NCBI GenBank assembly: GCA_037976565.1
Contig: CP137669.1
Coordinates: 39,768,912 to 39,832,911, forward strand
DNA length: 64,000 bases
Origin: Mesocentrotus franciscanus
Lineage: Eukaryota > Echinodermata > Echinoidea > Camarodonta > Strongylocentrotidae
Direction of reading: 5' to 3'
Part shown: positions 51,213 through 61,230 of the stretch, one piece after another
Layout of the letters: each line of letters begins with the position of its first letter
Numbering within the stretch: the stretch's first letter is position 1
Translations under genes and position numbers: made by a program
The notes under the pieces: model-generated
What the model was told of the DNA's origin: nothing
The model's input: the letters and a program-made list of their open reading frames with translations, nothing else
The model's database searches: none

Positions 51213-52007
51213 TATTACTCCAATCATTGCAGTTGACACCCACCATCCTAAATCTACAAAAATGAACAATGACCTAATCTGATTTTCCCGCTAAGACAAA
51301 TCAAATAAGACTGAAAAATTAACATATTACATTCAGCTTAACTGTATCTATCACTTACACTGGAAACAAAAATTGAAGTTGTGAGTTAATACAATTTATT
51401 TGTAACCCCAAAATTTAATATAAATAAAATGTTGAAGATAAATCATCTATCACCCTTACGTTTGCTATCACAATCTGACTTGGCTACTGGCATAATGGGA
51501 AAGAGTAATTTTCATGTAATAATATGTACATGTATTTGAAAATGGAGTTGCTGAAAAGGTCAGGAAGAAAGAGGACACCAAACACACTATCATGAAGTGA
51601 GGTCATTGACATTCTACCGCATGTCCCAGAAAGTGACTACTTGAATAAACAGATTATATAAGTAGCATTTCCAAGAAACTTACAACAGCAACATATCCAT
51701 CTGGTACTCCTACATTTTCACACAATGCAAAGACAAGTTCTTTCTATACTTAATACTAATGTCAAGGTAAGTAAAGATACCATCAATATAGTTAATAGTA
51801 ATCTACTTACCATAGTTGCAAACGTGCTGAGAGAAAAAATAGTTACATTGTGGAAGAAAAATAAGAGATTTGGACAATATTCAAAAACAGATAAATAAAT
51901 CATGTGGGAGATACCAAATATCTATAAAAGTTCATTTTCTCATCAACATTCCTTTTCAATAAACTTTGAATACAGGTAAGTGAAACAGAAGAAAAGTATG
52001 GACTTAC
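50293..52007 (-). other. RAD51B downstream intron (start), no further exon recognised
   Basis: Sequence directly after the exon 6 donor on the minus strand. It holds the (ATC)n tract at 51061-51213. I find no segment encoding the expected TNQ-containing continuation with a fitting acceptor. Confidence 0.6.
51061..51213. repeat. (ATC)n microsatellite
   Basis: Three ATC blocks, the opposite strand sense to the GAT tracts at 45.1 and 54.8 kb. Confidence 0.95.
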
Positions 52008-52191
52008 TGGTATTGAGAACTCCTCTGCTAGGTACTTCAAGATGGCTGCTTCTTTTGATAATAAGTTTGTCCTCTCCACCATGTTTCGGCCGAGTCTTCC
52101 ATCAAACTCTTTCCTGACTGGTGAAGCAACGGAATCTAAGATCACTAGACGTATCCCCTTCTCTATTAGGTCTTCTTCTACTGTTTCTAAC
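52008..52191 (-). CDS. RAD51B: RAD51B coding exon 6 (Walker B exon), last exon seen
   Basis: 184 nt, one base plus 61 codons, ending phase 0 at donor GTAAGTC (52001-52007); acceptor atatag at 52192-52197. It encodes LETVEEDLIEKGIRLVILDS (Walker B strand with the catalytic Asp), then VASPVRKEFDGRLGRNMVER and TNLLSKEAAILKYLAEEFSI-P. Human RAD51B reads VILDSVASVVRKEFD ... ASSLKYLAEEFSIPV here, a very close match. Human has a Val where this copy has Pro after VAS. The next exon should start GTN and encode a V-x-x-TNQ type segment. I searched the minus strand below 52 kb by eye for such an exon and did not find one. Confidence 0.94.
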
Positions 52192-54776
52192 CTATATGGA
52201 GATTTTTTAAAACATCAGGAGAAAGTAAATTATTAACATAAGCCAAACAAACAAAAAACATAATAACTTTTATGGTTTTGTACTCAACATACTGTATGTA
52301 AATCACTCTGATATCTTCCTGTATTATTTCTTTGGAATTTGTAATATGTTCTTTATGTTACCTCATTACATAACTACCAACAAATTAGTTCATAGCAGTT
52401 ACAGATAAATCTAATTTCGAAAACATATTGTTTGATGATTGATTTCATTATTTTGTCTACGTTATCTGTACATCCTAAAACAAAAATGCCTTAAAATTAA
52501 AACTTCAGTGCCATGGGTACAGTTCATATGAGATCTAAGATGATAATTACCTTTGTAACAGGTCCGAGCATGTAGATTCCACAGATATGTGCACCTTCTC
52601 CACTAGGTTCATCAAGGCCCCTTCTGACGAGAAATAGTCTGGAAAACGACATTGGGCCATCTCAACCATCCTTACAAAAAAAATATGAATACATATATTG
52701 ATATAATCAAAGTCAAGTCAAAAGAAGAATTCATCCCTTAAATGCAGGCCCCAAAAATGAAAAGGTTAAATTCCAACGACATTTGAAAGATAATACTTAT
52801 TTAGAACTTCCCTAAAACGAAAGGGCTTGAAAATGTCTTTAAGTGGTAAAATAACAACCTAAGTTGTCAAATCAACTTTAGTGATTGCAATCCATTTAGT
52901 AATAGTCTGATTATCAGACCCTTGTACCGAATGGTCGTACATTTTGTGCTGCGCAAAGATTCAATCAGTTTAATTTTGGCCATTACAAGTAGTGGGTTAT
53001 TGATGTAGACAAATGCTCATGTACCATTTACAGCTTATTTTATGTATGTTATTACCAAAGAAAAAAAGAAATCAGTCAGTCACTCAATAGTGTCTGACAG
53101 TGAAGTCTAGAAAGTAAATGGGTTTCTTTGCATAATTGAATACTAGGACACTGCTAACGTTTTTAAATTTCACAGATAGGACATACGTGACATATTCATA
53201 ATTCCTGCAAAGTTCTACACAATTTGATGTTGGCGGCAAAAGGGACAAAGTATCTTTAACCCTTTAGAGATAATTATTCCACATTTTGTGGTTTGGCTCT
53301 GTTACTTTGGATTCACAGCTTCTTGAGATATTGAGGTAACGAAGCTAAAACCTGTAATTTTGTAATTGACCTCTATGATCTTTGAACTTTGACCTTTTAC
53401 CCCAAAAATCTAATCAGAACGTCTTCTTATGGCGATACATACTATCACCGAGTTTGAAGCTCATACCTCAAGTGTTTCTTGAAATATCGCGTTAAGGAAA
53501 AAGAGGAATGGACGGACAGACAACCCGAAAACAAAATGCCTCCTGCACCACCTTTGGTGGGCTGAGGCATAAAAATATACCAGATGCATGTAACGAAGGG
53601 GCAACATTTTCTGCACATATTGTGTCCATTATTGTTATATGACCACTTTGCGTTTGACACCAGGAATTTAAAACATACTAAGCTTCAAAATCCTTAATTT
53701 TGCAACACATTGAGAGGTTCAAAATCACTGTTTTTGAGCAAAACTGGTGATTTTTCAACTTTTTGACCAAAATAATACCCATGTAAATTGTTTTCAGAGA
53801 CATTGCAATTTATTAGAATGATGTAGCATTAAAAGAAAAATATTTTTGCCAACTTAAAGAACAATATGTGATCAATTTTGCTATAAAATAATAATATATT
53901 CCTGTCCTGAGAGGGTTAATACAAACATAAATATGAAAACATCATGTGATAAGTTTTGATTTGTTCTTTTTTTCATATAGAAGAGAGGGGCATATTCCTA
54001 GTATCCTAAATGCCAAGCTTCAATGACAGGGACACACTTTCTCATCCCACATACATCTTCTTTGATTGTAATTTCATTATGAAACAAAATAAAAGCTACT
54101 ATAGAAATATTCAATATCTTTCTAGTACTTCTAGTCAAAGAATTATAGGCACTCTATAACTGTATTTTTTTTTTAAATCCATGATGATGATAACAATTAT
54201 ATCCTTTTATTTAATGCTTCATATTCAGTAATATCCAAATACAATAAATTTTGTATAATAAAAAAAAGAAGATGAGAACAATTAGAATTGAATCAAAGTA
54301 AATTCTATTACACACAATAAATTAATCAGTGACATATGGATGACTAATACATATGGCAATGATGTTGAGAGATTTTAGTAGAGATTGAATGTGGTTGTGT
54401 ATCTGGGATGTACATCAGTATCACAGTGGGATGACTATCCAAGGAATCTCAAAGATTCTCTCTCTCCCCCTCATCTACCGCTGGCAACACGTCTGTCACT
54501 GTTAACCCTCCCATTCTCGGCTAGGCAAGGACAGGGAAGTGAGGTACATGCATGCTGGGGAAGGTATGAGAGCTAATGGGTTAATCTGATGAATCATTCA
54601 CCCATTCTTGAGCCCCTGGATTAATACCAGGGTATATACCTTAACCCCTTGTCTACCGACTGATCCTTGTTTGTCATCACATCAAAAGACAATTTTATCT
54701 TGAGCAAGATAACAGGGACAGAAAATAAGGTTGATCAATTGTGGCAATGGTAACGGAGATAAAGGTGATGATTGAC

Positions 54777-54824
<48 letters not shown>

Positions 54825-54850
54825 GATGATGGTGATGATGATATTGATAT

Positions 54851-54899
<49 letters not shown>

Positions 54900-54921
54900 G
54901 ATGATGATGGTGATGATGATA

Positions 54922-55007
<86 letters not shown>

Positions 55008-55080
55008 GATGGTGATGATAATGATGATGATGATGGTGATGATGATGATGATGATGACGGTGATGATGATGGTGATGATG

Positions 55081-55112
<32 letters not shown>

Positions 55113-55143
55113 GATGATGATGATGACGGTGATGATGATGGTG

Positions 55144-55175
<32 letters not shown>

Positions 55176-55249
55176 GATGATGATGATGCTGATTATGATG
55201 GTGGTAGTGTTAATAATGATGATTGACGATGACGATGATGATGATGATA

Positions 55250-55282
<33 letters not shown>

Positions 55283-58200
55283 GACGGTGATGGTCATGAT
55301 GATTGACGATGATGATGATGACGATTGACGATGATCACGATGATGATCACGATGATTGATGATGCTGATTATGATGGTGGTAGTGTTAATAACAACGATG
55401 AGGATAATGATTGACGATGATGATGATTGATGATGATGATGACGATGATTGACGATGCTGCTGATGGTGGTAGTGTTAATAATGATGATGATGATGATGA
55501 TGATGACGATGCTGATGATGATGATGACGACGACGCTGATGATACTGATGATGACGATTGACAATGATGATGATATTGGTGGTAGTGTTAATAATGATGA
55601 TGCTGCTGATGATGATGCTGTTGATGGTGACAATAGAGATGGTGTTTGTATACAGAATTGAGAAGTAAGCAACTCACCTTTCTGCACTGAAAGCTGATTC
55701 TGTATCTAGATACATGACACTTCCATTCAGTCCTCCCATACTAACTGGTAGAGTAGCTAAGACGCTCAGCATCATACAGAATTGGGTCTTCCCACACCCA
55801 GGAGGGCCAGCTATCTGAAGGAACACAAAGAAATCAAGTCAGGTTAGTATGAGCATGTATTTATTGCAATGATTCATATCCCAAGTGTGCATGTAAAAAG
55901 AAAGAATAGAAATATATTCCTATATTATAAACTGTGATGCCATGAGAAGGAATTTACACATATTTAACCATATGACTACTAGAAGTTGTGTTTTATATGT
56001 AAAGCAAGACTGTTGAAAAGAGCATGTTTGATATTTATGGAAGTGGTAATACTGGGAGGTCAAAATCCATGTGCATAGTGATAGGTAGAGCTAAAGCACA
56101 AAGAGTAACAAAAGTATTAGAAATAACATTACTGTAGTAGCCACAGTAATTTCCGTATCAGCCAGCATTTGTATTGTCCTGTAGTGGGTTTTTTGTTAAT
56201 ATATGTATTTTTTTAAATAAAATATGTTAATGTTCGTAATTATTTATTCCTTTATAGTACTCTATTATCTTTTAAATTTTATATTGAATGTTCAATGTTC
56301 AATGCAACTTATATAAGGGTGGTCGTCTCGACAAATCCTCATGTTTCTTTTATGGCCACCCAATTCCAATAATGCTCTATCTTGTATTGTTATCTGTTGT
56401 TTTACCTTATTTTGTACTCTTGATGGATGTATACTATTATTCTGTCATGATTGTGTTCTGTTTTTTATATTTTATTGGAATTGAATAAAATTGAATTGAA
56501 TTTGTAATTATGTAATCAAAGAAACATGACTGTCATTCCACACCTGATACCAATCCAACATGTGATAGTTGGTCTAATGGAGTAGAGGAGTCCTAGTCGA
56601 GTGGTTTAAGCACTTGACAGAAATGCAAAGGTTGTGGGTTTGATCCCCGACACAGCATTAATGTCCTTTGGCAAGGCATTCATCACATTTACCACACCAT
56701 ACCCAGGAAAGAAATGGGGATCTGGTAGGATGACAAAAGCCTTTGTGTTCGTAATTGCCAAATGCCCTCCAGTGACCATATGGAAGGAATACTCCCCAGG
56801 GAGTGGAGATGGTGCACATTGTGTGTTAATGATTCCAATGACATGGATCTGTAAAGTGCTTAGAGACGGTTTTTGTATTAAACACTATATAAATCCAGAT
56901 TATTATCATTATTAATGCCTTACCTCAGTTATTGTTCCTGATAATAATCCACCTTGTAATAGTTGGTCTAGTGTTCTGAGAGAGGTTGGAAGGACACCTG
57001 GACATGAACCAGTACCTCTTTCACATAACTGCAGTGCCTGAATAGGTGAAGAATTAGTGAAATATACAATATTTAACAAAAATAACAAGAAAACCTAACA
57101 AGCAATACGTCAAGCACAACATGTTCAATAATTCAAAGAAAATAATTATACAATTCTTCTGATTGGTGCACCTAGTGAATCAACGTTGGGGAACAAGCCA
57201 CATAGAATCCCATCACAATAAATGTGCCTTTGTGGGCATTGTTTTGGCCACCTCCAATATATCACATTGAAACTATTCTACAGTATGTATTGTCCACCAA
57301 CCATTTGAGTTCTTCTTAGGGAACAGGAGTGATTTCATCTTCTTAAGTTATTGTGTGTTTAGAGTAGGGTGCGAATGGAACTCAGATCCCACTTGGGTTA
57401 TGTACACATACGTGACCCTTTTAGTTATTCTTCATTTCTTATTAACCATTCAAAAATAGAATGCTGGGTAAACTTTTTTTTATTTGATTTTTTATAAACT
57501 TTCTGTACACAATTTAATTACACACATAGTTTATAAATTTACTTATTCATTTCTTCATCTGCTGTTTTTTTTAATTTTTTTTTATTTGTATAGCTTTCTT
57601 GTTGGTGTTGTTGTTGTTGTGGGGATTGGCTGCCTTTAACTACATTGCTCACCTTTGTACTTGAAGGAGCACATGCCTTGCTTGCTTTCATGATAGCTTC
57701 TCTAATCCTGGGTTCACAAGTGTTGAATATCCTCAGCAGCTCCAATCGGTTTTTCGTCAGCAAATCCTACACAACATTCAAGAATAGATGGATCAATTTA
57801 TCTGGCGGAGGGCTGTGATTGCATTTAAATTCAAGAAATTTACCCTGTTGACTTCTGAATTCTATAATTCCCATAGACTCAATACAGGACCACCCAGTTC
57901 TGGTAGGCAATGGGTTAAATGGTGATTCAACACAATTTGAGGCAGCTATTGCACCAGGCTTAATTTTGTCAAAGATATATGGTTAGGGTTAAGGTTGCAA
58001 TTGGGATTTAGGTTAGGGTTAGGGTCAGGGTTAGGTATAGCATTGGATCTAGGGTTGAAGTTAGAAATTTGATTAGTGTTTGAAATTGAGCAAAGGGCAA
58101 TGGATAGTGGAGTATGTGTCACAGAATCATGTACAGTAACCGTCATGTAGTATATTATCTGTTCACTAAGGTAGCATAGCAAAATGTTGCGGCACAAATA

Positions 58201-58867
58201 ATAAAATAAAATAACGTATTTCGAGTAGTGCCCCAAGGTATTAAAAGGCACTTGGAAGAAAAAGAGAAATAAGTGATATTTTTGTACATGACAAACAGGA
58301 GAGTTATCCATCATGACATCACAATCCACTGACAAAATTGCCAATTTGAGATTCGCATAGCTGTAGCGATCATTAATTTAAAACATTCATAACTTTTTTT
58401 TAATTGTTGGTCCGATTTATTTCAAACTTTCGCCAAATTGTTCTGTTTCTCCAATGTTTCTGCTTTCATTCAAATGAACTTATTACGAGGGTTGGATTGC
58501 CCTTTAACTTAAGGCCCCTCACTACTTGATGAGATTATCCTTTAGGCAGTCCAAACTGGAATTTAACAACCCTTTCTGAATTTGTGACTTGTTTTAAACT
58601 AATAAGAATAGAGCAAGTAACAAATTTGAACATATGTCAATAGAATAAGTATGTGCTTCGTACAATGTTTAATATGAACTTGTGCTGACTGTAACAAACA
58701 CATACATGCTACCCTACGGAATAATATCAACATTCTATATAAAGCCCAGTAAGACTTTAAAAAGAGGGAACCAGAGAACATACCTGGCATGTAAATATTT
58801 TATGGCGAGTAAGTCTTGTCACAATGTCCTCATCAAGACCTAGACGATGAACTTTCCTGTTGGCCAT
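52008..58867 (-). CDS. RAD51B: RAD51B, DNA repair RAD51 paralogue; six coding exons, 3' part missing
   Basis: Spliced coding sequence, join of 58784-58867, 57653-57766, 56924-57037, 55678-55814, 52551-52670 and 52008-52191 on the minus strand: 753 nt, 251 codons, with all junctions in frame and every intron GT-AG. It shows an N-terminal helical domain (about residues 1-66), a linker, Walker A GPPGCGKTQ (about 107-115), the strongly conserved DTESAFSAER segment, and Walker B LVILDS in the last visible exon. Animal RAD51B is about 350 residues, so about 100 C-terminal residues (loop L2 side, the segment that begins NQIT in human) are not seen. Known role of the family: ATPase of the BCDX2 complex (RAD51B-RAD51C-RAD51D-XRCC2) in the nucleus, helping RAD51 filaments form during double-strand break and replication-fork repair. 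The family assignment rests on protein similarity recalled from human RAD51B; no alignment was run. The neighbouring DNA is repetitive and gives no operon-like context. Confidence 0.93.
52551..52670 (-). CDS. RAD51B: RAD51B coding exon 5
   Basis: 120 nt, one base completing the Arg of AFSAER, 39 codons, then two bases of the next Arg; acceptor gtaag at 52671-52675, donor GTAATT at 52545-52550. It encodes MVEMAQCRFPDYFSSEGALM then NLVEKVHISVESTCSDLLQ(R). It corresponds to the human block LVEIAESRFPRYF ... KVHLYRELTCDEVLQR. It lies between Walker A and Walker B in the ATPase core. Confidence 0.92.
52671..54773 (-). other. RAD51B intron 4, repeat-poor part
   Basis: Apart from the dispersed repeat at 53330-53576 this 2.1-kb stretch is unremarkable AT-rich intron. 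Short phrases around 54480-54660 (cattcacccattcttgagcc and accttaaccccttgtctacc) look like fragments of other dispersed repeats. Confidence 0.6.
53330..53576. repeat. dispersed repeat with 'gacggacagacaacccgaaa' core, RAD51B intron 4
   Basis: Contains gacctctatgatctttgaac and tttgaccttttacccc, then gtttgaagctcatacctcaa, a gacggacagacaacccgaaa motif and an end with short inverted arms (gcctcctgcaccacc / ggtgggctgaggc). I recognise this as a repeat type common in genomes of marine invertebrates. It does not encode a protein. Confidence 0.55.
54774..55630. repeat. long interrupted (GAT)n microsatellite in RAD51B intron 4
   Basis: About 850 bp of GAT repeat on the plus strand (ATC in the transcript), with GGT, GAC and ATT interruptions. 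The 3' part has a higher-order pattern: the 17-mer ggtggtagtgttaataa recurs at 55200, 55376, 55466 and 55579. Plus-strand open frames here are only poly-Asp or poly-Met translations of the repeat. It ends about 50 bp from the exon 4 donor. Confidence 0.95.
55678..55814 (-). CDS. RAD51B: RAD51B coding exon 4 (Walker A exon)
   Basis: 137 nt, enters phase 0 and leaves with two bases of an Arg codon; acceptor cttcag at 55815-55820, donor GTGAGTT at 55671-55677. It encodes I-A-GPPGCGKTQFCMMLSVLA and continues through LPVSMGGLNGSVMYLDTES to AFSAE(R). The P-loop is complete with both Gly and the catalytic Lys-Thr. The DTESAFSAER stretch is nearly invariant in animal RAD51B and separates it from RAD51C, RAD51D and XRCC2, so this exon is the strongest identification in the window. 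A long GAT repeat begins about 50 bases past its donor. Confidence 0.96.
56288..56512 (+). mobile_element. possible 3' end of a non-LTR retrotransposon
   Basis: T-rich sequence ending tggaattgaataaaattga with short TTGAA-type repeats at about 56474-56505, as seen at 3' ends of many invertebrate LINEs. There is no coding remnant of reverse transcriptase, so this is only a tail fragment if it is one. Confidence 0.35.
56543..56579 (-). pseudogene. imperfect second copy of part of RAD51B exon 3
   Basis: 37 bases match exon 3 positions 56937-56973 with about six mismatches and no gaps. On the minus strand the frame is retained: LDQLSHVGLVSG against LDQLLQGGLLSG in the exon. A stop follows two codons later (V-E-stop) and no splice sites frame it. 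It directly precedes the SINE head, so it may be an exon fragment duplicated with the SINE insertion or an unusually long old target-site duplication. Confidence 0.5.
56588..56915 (+). mobile_element. tRNA-derived SINE in RAD51B intron 3
   Basis: The head looks like a tRNA gene: an A-box-like tagtcgagtgg at 56594-56604 and a B-box-like ggtttgatccc at 56637-56647 with normal spacing. The body runs to a tail of the form gtaaagtgcttagagacgg ... cactatataaatcc followed by (ATT)n, a tail type common in invertebrate SINEs. It is opposite in sense to RAD51B. Its tail ends within a few bases of the exon 3 splice donor. Family name not determined. Confidence 0.75.
56924..57037 (-). CDS. RAD51B: RAD51B coding exon 3 (linker to ATPase core)
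   Basis: 114 nt, 38 codons, phase 0 at both ends; acceptor cag at 57038-57040 and donor GTAAGG at 56918-56923. It encodes ALQLCERGTGSCPGVLPTSL then RTLDQLLQGGLLSGTITE. The 'T-L-x-x-L-D-x-L-L-x-G-G' pattern followed by G-x-I-T-E is the usual lead-in to Walker A in RAD51 and RecA relatives; human RAD51B has the equivalent LDEALHGGVACGSLTEI. The donor lies about 10 bases from the end of a SINE in the downstream intron, and an imperfect copy of part of this exon lies on the far side of that SINE. Confidence 0.9.
57038..57652 (-). other. RAD51B intron 2
   Basis: 615-bp intron, AT-rich, with poly-T/poly-A runs around 57470-57600 and a short (TTG)n tract at 57600-57621 next to the exon 2 donor. Nothing else is recognised. 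Confidence 0.8.
57653..57766 (-). CDS. RAD51B: RAD51B coding exon 2 (N-terminal domain)
   Basis: 114 nt, 38 codons, phase 0 at both ends; acceptor gtag at 57767-57770 and donor GTGAGC at 57647-57652. It encodes DLLTKNRLELLRIFNTCEPR and continues IREAIMKASKACAPSSTK. The ACAP motif near its end matches the human RAD51B block that ends SRACAP. This is the second half of the helix-hairpin-helix-like N-terminal domain that in the family contacts partner paralogues or DNA. The frame stays open past the donor into intronic sequence, but the next exon joins cleanly in phase 0 only if the GTGAGC site is used. Confidence 0.88.
57860..58065. repeat. repeat element with telomere-like TTAGGG stretch
   Basis: 57981-58062 contains ggttagggttaaggtt and ggttagggttagggtcaggg, degenerate TTAGGG units. 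It is flanked on the low side by atatctttgacaaaatta-type sequence (reverse complement) and by aattcccatagactcaatac ... gcaatgggttaaatgg. A second locus (15956-16080) has the same telomere-like run followed by a similar tatctttgatgaagtaaatt sequence, so this is a dispersed element, not a true telomere remnant. Confidence 0.55.
58200..58507 (-). mobile_element. MITE family B, partial copy
   Basis: Ends at ggttggattgccctttaa (58490-58507), the family B terminus. Internally it matches, as reverse complement, the first ~290 bases of the full copy at 19175-19719 (shared gtagtgccccaagg, acaatccac and tgctttcat phrases). The other terminus is missing. Confidence 0.6.
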
Positions 58868-58879
58868 GTTTGCTAATGT
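58784..58879 (-). CDS. RAD51B: RAD51B coding exon 1 (start codon exon)
   Basis: The exon begins after a pyrimidine-rich acceptor (cag at 58880-58882) with 12 nt of 5' UTR, then ATG at 58865-58867. It encodes 28 residues, MANRKVHRLGLDEDIVTRLT then RHKIFTCQ, and ends phase 0 at a GTATG donor (58779-58783). Human RAD51B starts with a 28-residue block of the same pattern ending ITCQ, which supports this start. An acceptor lying just upstream of the ATG means that at least one non-coding exon must exist further upstream (higher coordinates). The open frame continues upstream across the acceptor (to about 59041), but that part is intron. Confidence 0.9.
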
Positions 58880-58882
58880 CTG

Positions 58883-59815
58883 AGGGGGAAAAAAACAAAA
58901 AAACAGTAACCAGTAGGAGATGGTAATAATGTAAGTATCGTTTATTAATTGCCATATGCGTGTGGCTTTCTCTTTAAATATAGCCACATCATCATCATCA
59001 TTGTGATAAACTGAGAGGTTGATCCTGTAATCCTCGGTCACTTCTTCAGGGTTGGTTAGGTTTTTCAGTCTTCAATTGATGGGAAGTCAGTGTCCTTATT
59101 TAGCACATGCACTGGGTATATGTAGACTCTAGAGACAGTTTTGATATTAGATCTTCTATTATCAAAACTGTTTTAACTAGAATTTAGAAAATATTTTGAG
59201 AATATACATTATTTGATGAGGATTCCAATCAAACTGTTACATGTGTAGGTCGATCTAGATAAAGAAAAACCGAGTGCAACCTTTTTGCGAAATTCTGGCA
59301 AGAATTGGCTAATTAATCCCTCGGCCTCGGCCCTAGCTCCCCCTACGTGGTTGTGCATGCAGCAAGGGATATTACCATCTGTACATGTATGAGGAAGGTT
59401 GACAAATGTCGGTTTTATAAAAGAATTTCCCATACCAGATGGTTATTTCTGTCTAGACTTAACAGTTATTTGGTGGTACGTTCAAACTGAGAGATCATTT
59501 TCACAGGTTCCCAACTTAACTACACACATAAACATTGAAACACATCAGCCCCAACTTGCGCGCGCGATGTTCTCTCAGGCCCAGGGTCCCACACTAAACA
59601 CACCCGAAGGTCCGGGAGCGATTCCTCCACATAAGGGTAAAACGATCAAGTCGTCTGCAAAGCACGCACATCACTTAACTCATTAACGCTCTACATGAAC
59701 AGCACTCAAATAAGAGAATTAAGGTTTATTTATTTGTTAACCTTGCCATTTTGCGTCTATATAGTTTGTTTATCAACGATGACAATTCCGGTTTATCTTG
59801 TTATTACAGACTTAC
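58883..59815 (-). other. probable 5' UTR intron of RAD51B
   Basis: About 930 bp between the coding exon 1 acceptor and the candidate first-exon donor. Locally GC-richer at 59300-59350 and 59540-59640 (cgcgcgcg at 59559-59566). The plus frame 59399-59686 has no domain. Confidence 0.4.
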
Positions 59816-59930
59816 CAACCAAATTTTGTTTCTTTTTCGCACCTGTTGGCTGTTGAACTAAACTCACAAGTAACGTTGAGGGCGTTTAATTGAAAAATAA
59901 AAATACCCCCGGTCCTATATAGTTTCAGCC
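59816..59930 (-). promoter_or_regulatory. candidate non-coding first exon and core promoter of RAD51B
   Basis: Coding exon 1 needs an upstream 5' UTR exon. On the minus strand a strong donor, G|GTAAGTCTG, has its last exonic base at 59816. Above it lies about 100 bases without repeats, and a TATA-like palindrome ctatatag sits at 59916-59923. This is the best candidate I can see within 1 kb upstream. It is inferred from the splice signal and spacing only. Confidence 0.3.
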
Positions 59931-61110
59931 ATAATTATATTTAGTTTGTTTGTTTTATATATTTTTTAACATGGTCTACCGTACCTACCTGAAATGTTTA
60001 GTCCTCGAATAAATATTTCCAACTCTTGAAGAAAAAAAAGGAATGCTAGATGCCATAAGACGATTTTCCAACAAAAAAACTTTCTTCCGCCAAGAATATG
60101 GCCCATGTCCAAAAATTTCCATTCTTCAAATGCAGAATTACTCGATTCTGATTTAATTCTGCCTGAATGCAATTAGTTTGTAATTATGTATTCCTATCAT
60201 AGCAGATGCCCCTTTTATTCATCTATTTATTTATTAAATTATAATCGCTTGTGCATTTTAGAAGTGCACATTCAAATTCAAAACCGTTGTGTAAACTATA
60301 TAAAATAGAGATCGGGTGGAGTTTTGGGGGCTTGTCGTACCTTTGGCAGTCAAAATCTTTCATCAAAAGTATCAGTCTTTCAGTATGAAATCTTTTATTC
60401 AATGTTTTAAAAGATTTTTTTTTTTGTTATTTAAAATCAGACCTTGTGCAACTTTGTACACAAATTTATGGCTCGATTTTTTTGTTACATAATATTAAAA
60501 CATACCAGGTAACCAGGAGTGAGTATTTAAATGAATACCATCAAGATGGCCTATCGTTTGAAAGCTTTTTTAAATAATTACACTTTATGTCAAATTAAAT
60601 ACAACAAATCTTTTGAGTTTGGTCAATATTTAAAAAAAAGCCTACCCTGCAAGGTAAGTTTTTTTTTTGTTTTTTTTAAGGATGTCAGTACGCCTACAGT
60701 CAATTTGATTTTGCAACATGTACCAGGTTACGAATTGTTTTCCTTCTTGAGTATGACTACGTAGAATGAAGAGATTCCATATTAAAACCCGCATCAAGAA
60801 TAAATTTGCCAATGCTGTAGGCCTAGCTCAAAAATCGATGATCGAATAATCATCAACTTAGATTTTAGTCTCTAAAGTATAGGCCTAAGACATTGAATTG
60901 CCCCGCCGTGGAAGTATTTAATTTTAAACCAGAAAGATGTCTGACACTCATGTTTACTAAAAGTAAGAATACCCGAATGTGAAAAACTACAGAGGTCCGC
61001 TTAATTGAATTTGAAATCAAGATCATAATTTGTTTAACCTGAAACTGATGCATCATAGCATATACTTTTTTTATGAGGGTCTTTCTGATAAGATTTATCA
61101 TCGATTTATT
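59931..61110. other. upstream of RAD51B, no gene recognised
   Basis: AT-rich with homopolymer T runs; nothing recognised. Confidence 0.6.
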
Positions 61111-61230
61111 GTGGAGGTGTAGTGGTGTAGTGATGTATTCACTTGACTTCAATCCAAGGGTCGATGGTTCGCATCTCAACTGACCCGGCGATATCCCAAC
61201 CCAGCGAAAGCGATTGAGAAGAAATAAAAG
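61111..61230 (+). mobile_element. tRNA-derived SINE whose tail is a GAA repeat
   Basis: tRNA-like head with an A-box-like gtagtggtgtagtg near 61118-61131 and a B-box ggttcgcatc at 61166-61175. A short body (gacccggcgatatcccaacc, then agcgaaagcgattgagaag) passes directly into the GAA tract. Confidence 0.6.

Larger units (their letters stand above)
57767..58783 (-). other. RAD51B intron 1 with two repeat fragments
   Basis: 1,017-bp intron. It holds a partial TTAA-family MITE (about 58200-58507) and, nearer the exon 2 side, a telomere-like repeat element (57860-58065), annotated separately. The rest is AT-rich without recognised features. Confidence 0.8.

Noticed and set aside
54741..55284. 161-170 codon poly-Asp and poly-Met frames
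   Set aside because: GAT repeat inside RAD51B intron 4.
57981..58062. True chromosome-end telomere repeat
   Set aside because: Short, degenerate, inside a gene intron, and shares flanks with a second locus.
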